NCBI GenBank assembly: GCA_945834965.1
Contig: CAMAHZ010000032.1
Span: 1 to 10,669 of the forward strand
Reading direction: 5' to 3'
From: an uncultured Clostridia bacterium
GTDB lineage: Bacteria > Bacillota > Clostridia > Christensenellales > Borkfalkiaceae
DNA length: 10,669 nt
Part shown: positions 6,911 through 10,669 of the stretch, in pieces
How the letters are laid out: each line of letters starts with the position of its first letter
Numbering within the stretch: the first letter of the stretch is position 1
Made by a program: the position numbers and the translations under genes
Notes under the pieces: model-generated
Database searches by the model: none
Seen by the model: the letters and a program-made list of their open reading frames with translations, nothing else
Told to the model about the DNA's origin: nothing

Positions 6911-8569
6911 TTATTTTTCCTCCATCTTATCCATCTGCGTGTCGTACGTCGCACCCGGTTTAATCATAGGTAAAACGTTGTCGTCGGGGGATATTCGGCA
7001 GTCTACGACTACGGGAGAGCAATTTTTCTTCGCATAATCGAACGCTTCGGAGAGCTTTTCCTTAACGTCGTCGCTCTCGCCAAGTAGCACGCCCTTTGCG
7101 CCAAAGCTCTCGGCAAACTTAATGTAGTCCGTCTTTTTCTGCAAGGTCGTCTGAGAGAACCTTCTTGCATAGAAAATCTTTTGCCATTGCCTTACCATAC
7201 CTAAAACGCCGTTGTTCATTAAAAGTATAACTAAGGGTACGCCCTGAGTAACCGCGGTAGACAGCTCGTTCAAGTTCATATTGAAACAGCCGTCGCCCGT
7301 AACTAAAACGCATAGCTTGCCCGAGCCGAACGCCGCGCCGATAGCCGCGCCCAAGCCGTAGCCCATAGTACCGAGACCGCCGCTCGAGCAGAACTTTCTG
7401 GGCTTGTGCAGGGGGTATTCCTGCGCCGTCCACATCTGGTGCTGACCAACGTCGGTAATTAAAGGGCTGTCTTCAGGTGCAAGAGCCGCCGCGGTGCGCA
7501 GTATTTCGTACGCCCTGCAGTTGCCGTCTACTCTTGCGCCCTTAAAGGTAAGCGTCTCTTTAAGCCACTTATCGTCCTTGCCGTTTAATAAGGGCAAAAG
7601 TTTTTCAGCGCAGAGAGCTACGTCGCCTAAAACGGTGGTGGTCACCTGAACGTTTTTGTTGAACTCTGCGTTGTCGATATCTATCTGAACGACCTTTTTG
7701 CCGTTAGCGAACAAGTTTCTATTTAGTGCAACTCTGTCCGAAAAACGAGTGCCGAATGCAATAATGCAGTCGCTCTCGATAACGGTTTTTGCGGCAGCTT
7801 TCGTGCCGTGCATACCCATCATACCGAGATTGCACTCTGCGCTATCGTCGATAACGCCCTTGCCCATAAGGGTGTAGGCAACGGGTGCGTTTAACTTCTT
7901 TGCGATAGCCGCTATTTCGTCCGACGCGTCGGAAGAAGTTGCGCCGCCGCCCACCATAAGTAAGGGACGTTCGCTTGCGTTGATAATTTCAGCCGCAACC
8001 TTAAGCTTGCTTTCGTCCACGGCAACCTTCTTTACGGGTAGGGGCTTTACGGGTTCGTAGTCGCACTCAGCCGTCTGAACGTTCTTTAACACGTCGATAA
8101 GGACGGGACCTTTACGCCCTGAATTAGCAATGTAGAACGCCTGACGAACGGTGTCGGCAAGTTCGTTTACGTCCTTGACGATATAGTTATGTTTTGTTAT
8201 AGGCATAGTAATGCCTGCGATATCGACTTCCTGGAAGGAATCTCTGCCGAGATTAGATAGTGCAACGTTGCCCGTGATTGCTACCATAGGTATGCTGTCC
8301 ATATACGCGGTTGCGATACCCGTTACAAGGTTGGTTGCGCCCGGTCCGCTCGTTGCTATACAAACGCCGACCTTGCCCGTAACCCTTGCATAGCCGTCAG
8401 CCGCGTGGGAAGCACCCTGTTCGTGCGCGGTTAAAATATGGTTGAGTTTGCCGTTGCGGTACAAAGCGTCGTAAATATCCAAAACCGTGCCGCCGGGGTA
8501 ACCGAAAACGGTTTCAACCCCCTGTTCGAGCAGACAGTTTATTAAGATGTCAGCACCTTTCATTTTCAT
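6911..8569 (-). CDS. ilvB: Acetolactate synthase large (catalytic) subunit
   Basis: This TPP- and FAD-dependent enzyme condenses two pyruvates to 2-acetolactate, or pyruvate with 2-oxobutyrate to 2-aceto-2-hydroxybutyrate. The 552 residues show the three usual domains: TPP-pyrimidine binding with the catalytic glutamate E50 in LTAHEQGASHAADGYAR (47-63), a central FAD-type domain (roughly 190-330), and the TPP-diphosphate domain with GDGCFNMNLNEL (425-436) and MNNGVLGMVRQWQ (451-463), which holds the metal-binding GDG...NN motif. SFQEVDI (111-117) and the RQWQ tryptophan are typical of biosynthetic AHAS rather than catabolic AlsS, as is the linked ilvN. Two close ATGs exist (8569 and 8563); GGAG 8 bases before the first favours 8569. 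It is the first gene of the operon. Confidence 0.97.
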   Translation of the reverse strand: MKMKGADILINCLLEQGVETVFGYPGGTVLDIYDALYRNGKLNHILTAHEQGASHAADGYARVTGKVGVCIATSGPGATNLVTGIATAYMDSIPMVAITGNVALSNLGRDSFQEVDIAGITMPITKHNYIVKDVNELADTVRQAFYIANSGRKGPVLIDVLKNVQTAECDYEPVKPLPVKKVAVDESKLKVAAEIINASERPLLMVGGGATSSDASDEIAAIAKKLNAPVAYTLMGKGVIDDSAECNLGMMGMHGTKAAAKTVIESDCIIAFGTRFSDRVALNRNLFANGKKVVQIDIDNAEFNKNVQVTTTVLGDVALCAEKLLPLLNGKDDKWLKETLTFKGARVDGNCRAYEILRTAAALAPEDSPLITDVGQHQMWTAQEYPLHKPRKFCSSGGLGTMGYGLGAAIGAAFGSGKLCVLVTGDGCFNMNLNELSTAVTQGVPLVILLMNNGVLGMVRQWQKIFYARRFSQTTLQKKTDYIKFAESFGAKGVLLGESDDVKEKLSEAFDYAKKNCSPVVVDCRISPDDNVLPMIKPGATYDTQMDKMEEK

Positions 8570-8590
8570 GTCCGTTTCTCCGTTGAGTTT

Positions 8591-8624
8591 ATAATCGTCT
8601 ATTATAAAAATTATTATCGATTAT
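8591..8624. promoter_or_regulatory. Inverted repeat over the ilv promoter -10 and start region
   Basis: ATAATCG (8591-8597) and CGATTAT (8618-8624) form a perfect 7-bp inverted repeat with a 20-base spacer. One arm overlaps the ilv -10 box and the likely start site, so only the other arm would be fully transcribed. It therefore makes more sense as a DNA operator than as an RNA hairpin. The region is very AT-rich, so a chance match is quite possible. I see no convincing CodY-type AATTTTCWGAAAATT site. Confidence 0.3.
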
Positions 8625-8651
8625 CATACCATAATTAAAGCTGTTTGTCAA
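8623..8651 (-). promoter_or_regulatory. Sigma-A-type promoter of the ilv-leu operon
   Basis: On the minus strand TTGACA (8651-8646) is followed after exactly 17 bases by TATGAT (8628-8623), one mismatch from consensus. The expected start site is near 8616, which gives a leader of about 47 bases before the ilvB ATG with GGAG as the ribosome binding site. The leader has no T-box conserved sequence, no leader peptide with branched-chain codons and no terminator hairpin. Control would therefore be through initiation or through IlvN feedback, unless a further upstream promoter exists. Confidence 0.85.
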
Positions 8652-8809
8652 CCCGCGCAGGGTGCAAAAGGCAATGAATTTACGCAAACTATGTATATTT
8701 TACTTATAAAACTCACCGCAACTGTATAAAAATACATAATTTTACAGTTTTCTTGCGGGCTGGTAAAATTTAGCCGCCCACAGGAAAAATACTAATAACG
8801 CGTTACTGC
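8652..8809. other. Divergent intergenic stretch between the two promoters
   Basis: This is the central part of the 361-base gene-free region 8570-8930. I see no credible small gene, RNA gene or terminator in it; it is AT-rich, with poly-A and poly-T tracts that could bend DNA. Apart from the inverted repeat at 8720-8749, listed separately, nothing specific stands out. A weaker minus-strand promoter-like pair (TTGCGG, 18 bases, TATACA) can be found but matches consensus poorly. Confidence 0.6.
8720..8749. promoter_or_regulatory. Perfect 7-bp inverted repeat, candidate operator
   Basis: AACTGTA (8720-8726) and TACAGTT (8743-8749) are perfect inverse copies with a 16-base AT-rich spacer. The arm centres are 23 bases apart, about two helical turns, so a dimeric regulator could reach both half-sites on one face. 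The site lies about 70 bases upstream of the ilv -35 box and about 60 bases upstream of the -35 box of the plus-strand gene, so it could serve either or both. No regulator family could be matched from the half-site. Confidence 0.35.
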
Positions 8810-8838
8810 TTGACAATTCAATCCTATGATAATATAAT
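8810..8838 (+). promoter_or_regulatory. Perfect-consensus sigma-A promoter for the Ig-like surface protein gene
   Basis: TTGACA (8810-8815), a 17-base spacer and TATAAT (8833-8838) match the housekeeping consensus at all twelve positions. The expected start site is near 8845, giving a leader of about 86 bases. Such a promoter suggests strong transcription unless repressed. Confidence 0.9.
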
Positions 8839-8868
8839 AGTGTAAATTATAATAGATTACTATACGGT

Positions 8869-8896
8869 TTTGCGCAGGGGCGTATGCGCGCGCAAA
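8869..8896 (+). other. Leader hairpin upstream of the Ig-like protein gene
   Basis: TTTGCGC (8869-8875) can pair with GCGCAAA (8890-8896), a 7-bp stem with a 14-base loop, inside the predicted leader and before the ribosome binding site at 8918-8923. There is no T run after it, so it is not a terminator; a role in mRNA stability is possible. The GCGC repeats allow alternative pairings. Confidence 0.4.
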
Positions 8897-8930
8897 GCAA
8901 ATATACGGAAATTTAAAAGGGGGTAAGGCA

Positions 8931-10669
8931 ATGGTAAAAAAGGCGTCTAAGCGGCTTATAAGTGCAATACTTGCGCTTATTGCAAGCGTGCTTTTGTGCA
9001 TAGGCGTTTGCCTTGCCTGGTTTGCCGTAAATAACGACGTGCGCGGCGACGGACTTCAAACCCAGATTAAGAGCAACGAAGTCGTAGGCTTTAACGTAAC
9101 CGCATACTTCCTTGACTACAGCTCGCTGAATAAAACCTATTCTATCGTAAACGGCAATAAGGATATTATTAAAGACGCAAACGGAAACGTAATAACCGTC
9201 GATTATAACAGTGATACCATAATTAATTCCGACGGCAATAACAAGGACGTAATGCGTCCATTCTCGCTCAGCGGCGAATATACCACCGCAGTTTTGTTTA
9301 AAATAGATTACGAGATTTTGGGTTCTTCTGAAAATAATTTCAGAATTTTTGCACAATGCCCCGATACTTCCCGAATTAAGGTAACGCCCGTAGATGGCTC
9401 GCCGAATAATTTTACGAGCAGTCTTTCAAACACAGTCAAGTTCGTTCAGGCGCAAAAGAGCGGAGACGATTACGGCGCGTTAACGGGCAAGCAAACCTTC
9501 GTAAACGAATTGTACGAAAAGACCTTTCATATAAGCTTATTCGACGGAATTAACGCTGATAGTCTCGGCGACGGCAAGAAAAACGGTAGCGGCAACTACG
9601 TCGATACGAAATACGTTATAATGGACTACGAAAGGGACAGGTTCACCTACATATCTTCCCTGTTGCTTGAAAGCGGCGGCGGGCTCAATTCGGGCTTAAC
9701 GCTGCTCGGCGATATCACGCTCGGCATAGAAGAGTATACTAACGAGACGGTCGTGCCGACTTCTATTGTGGTCGATACGCTTGCGCGAGACTATAAAACG
9801 GCGTATACACAGCCTATGGGCACGGACGTAATGTCGCCTAAGTGGCAGTTTGTCGTAACCTATTCCGACGGCACTAAAAAGCTCGTTAGCGGACAGAACG
9901 CAAATTTAAGTATAACTAATTTGAATACTAATATAGTCGGCAAGTCAACGGCGACCGCAACGTATACCGAAAACGAGAAATCCGTTTCCTGCCAAGTCGA
10001 CTACACGATAGGGCTCGTTATAACGGGCGGTACGGGCGTTGCAAAGAACGATACTCTCGAGTTGAGTGCGGCAGGGCTTTTGGGCGCTATTACTTGGTCG
10101 GTTGAAAACGGCACGGGCTCGGCAACGATTAATTCAAGCACAGGCGTCTTGACGGGCGTTACGGAAGGTACGGTCACCGTTACGGCAACGGCTGAAGGAT
10201 ACGTGGACGATGCGACCACGCCTTACTTTAAGGCGACCTACGTCGTCACCGTCACGGCGGAAAAAGTGGCGGTAACGGGTGTAACGCTTGATAAGACGAG
10301 CCTGTCCTTAGAAGCAGGCAACACGGCTGTGCTTTCGGCAACGATTACGCCTGCCAACGCAACCAACAAGGCAGTTACTTGGTCGTCGTCAAGCGAAAGC
10401 GTTGCAACCGTATCCGGCGGCGTAGTAAGGGCGGTTGGCGCAGGTGAAGCGACTATAACGGTAACCACCAAGGAAAAGGATGCGCAAGGCAATCCCTATA
10501 CCGCAACTTGTACGGTAACGGTTACGGCGGCAAGCGTGCCTGTTGAAAGCGTGACTATAAGCGGCGATAATACGGTAACCATAGGTGGTAAGATTACGCT
10601 TACTGCGGAAGTTACGCCTGATAATGCAACCAACAAAACGGTAACGTGGGAAGTTATTGCAGGTACGGG
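8931..10669 (+). CDS. Exported protein with SipW-type AWF signal segment and bacterial Ig-like modules (3' end off window)
   Basis: The reading frame is open from an ATG at 8931 to the right edge (580 residues seen, incomplete). AGGGGG at 8918-8923, 7 bases before the ATG, fixes the start. Residues 1-33 are a signal segment: a lysine/arginine head, a hydrophobic core (10-28) and LAWFAVNN (28-35). This AWF ending is typical of clostridial and TasA/camelysin-like proteins cut by SipW-type signal peptidases. Residues about 45-270 form an asparagine/aspartate-rich region I do not recognise. After it come a Big_3-like module (about 275-360, with YSDGTKKLVSG), then Ig-like Big_2-type modules at about 363-442 and 447-533, and a third cut by the window edge from 537. 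The motif TP-NATNK-VTW recurs at 473 and 562, a period of 89 residues. The protein is probably on the cell surface, in an adhesive or matrix role; partners and anchor lie outside the window. Confidence 0.85.
   Translation, partial: MVKKASKRLISAILALIASVLLCIGVCLAWFAVNNDVRGDGLQTQIKSNEVVGFNVTAYFLDYSSLNKTYSIVNGNKDIIKDANGNVITVDYNSDTIINSDGNNKDVMRPFSLSGEYTTAVLFKIDYEILGSSENNFRIFAQCPDTSRIKVTPVDGSPNNFTSSLSNTVKFVQAQKSGDDYGALTGKQTFVNELYEKTFHISLFDGINADSLGDGKKNGSGNYVDTKYVIMDYERDRFTYISSLLLESGGGLNSGLTLLGDITLGIEEYTNETVVPTSIVVDTLARDYKTAYTQPMGTDVMSPKWQFVVTYSDGTKKLVSGQNANLSITNLNTNIVGKSTATATYTENEKSVSCQVDYTIGLVITGGTGVAKNDTLELSAAGLLGAITWSVENGTGSATINSSTGVLTGVTEGTVTVTATAEGYVDDATTPYFKATYVVTVTAEKVAVTGVTLDKTSLSLEAGNTAVLSATITPANATNKAVTWSSSSESVATVSGGVVRAVGAGEATITVTTKEKDAQGNPYTATCTVTVTAASVPVESVTISGDNTVTIGGKITLTAEVTPDNATNKTVTWEVIAGT

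Noticed and set aside
6910..6954. N-terminal extension of ilvN from the ATG at 6954
   Set aside because: It overlaps the end of ilvB, has no ribosome binding site, and the arginine-rich translation does not resemble the family; the GTG at 6909 is better placed.
8570..8930. T-box or leader-peptide attenuator upstream of ilvB
   Set aside because: No T-box core sequence, antiterminator/terminator pair or short frame rich in branched-chain codons is visible, and the best promoter leaves only about 47 bases.
8931..9020. Lipoprotein signal around Cys24/Cys27 of the Ig-like protein
   Set aside because: The residues before the cysteines (VLL-C and IGV-C) do not fit a lipobox, and the AWF ending fits a SipW-type segment better.
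8913..9356. Minus-strand open frame of 147 codons opposite the Ig-like gene
   Set aside because: It lies antisense to a well-supported gene with a ribosome binding site and consensus promoter; its translation has no recognisable family features.
10001..10492. Two minus-strand open frames rich in valine, threonine and alanine
   Set aside because: They are mirror frames of the repetitive Ig-like modules; the valine/threonine bias follows from the GTA/ACG-rich codons of the opposite strand.

Overview
The window looks like a chromosomal segment of an anaerobic member of the Bacillota, most likely class Clostridia. The grounds are strong AGGAGG-type ribosome binding sites, sigma-A-type promoters, a two-subunit LeuC/LeuD isomerase of the shorter clostridial/archaeal type, and a surface protein with the 'AWF' signal segment typical of SipW-processed clostridial proteins. 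This is an inference from gene style; no species can be named.

Layout. Positions 244-8569 hold one long minus-strand cluster, read from high to low coordinates: ilvB, ilvN, ilvD, a DUF4097-like gene, leuC, leuD, leuB and a yggS/PLPBP gene. Gaps are 1 to 77 bases and two junctions are 4-base ATGA overlaps, so it is almost certainly one operon. A good promoter (TTGACA, 17 bases, TATGAT) lies just upstream of ilvB and gives a leader of only about 47 bases, too short for a T-box or a leader-peptide attenuator. Downstream of yggS is an imperfect hairpin that may end transcription, followed by a cluster of short G-rich direct repeats (13-112).

Divergently on the plus strand, a promoter with perfect consensus (TTGACA, 17 bases, TATAAT; 8810-8838) drives a gene that starts at 8931 and runs off the right edge. 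It encodes an exported protein with an N-terminal AWF-type signal segment and at least three C-terminal bacterial Ig-like modules. The 361-base divergent region contains no gene, but holds both promoters and two inverted repeats that could be operators.

How the genes work together. IlvB/IlvN condense pyruvate (or pyruvate plus 2-oxobutyrate) into acetohydroxy acids. IlvD dehydrates the dihydroxy acids to the 2-keto acid precursors of valine and isoleucine. LeuC/LeuD and LeuB carry 2-isopropylmalate on to the leucine keto acid. ilvC (the step between IlvBN and IlvD), leuA (the first leucine step) and the transaminase ilvE are not in the window. Two non-enzymatic passengers sit in the operon: the DUF4097-like protein, translationally coupled to leuC, and the PLP-homeostasis protein YggS, coupled to leuB. 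These, the lack of a riboswitch-type leader and the divergent surface protein are the points of most interest. Most of the window is otherwise well-known metabolism, and I see no clear new defence or mobile system.
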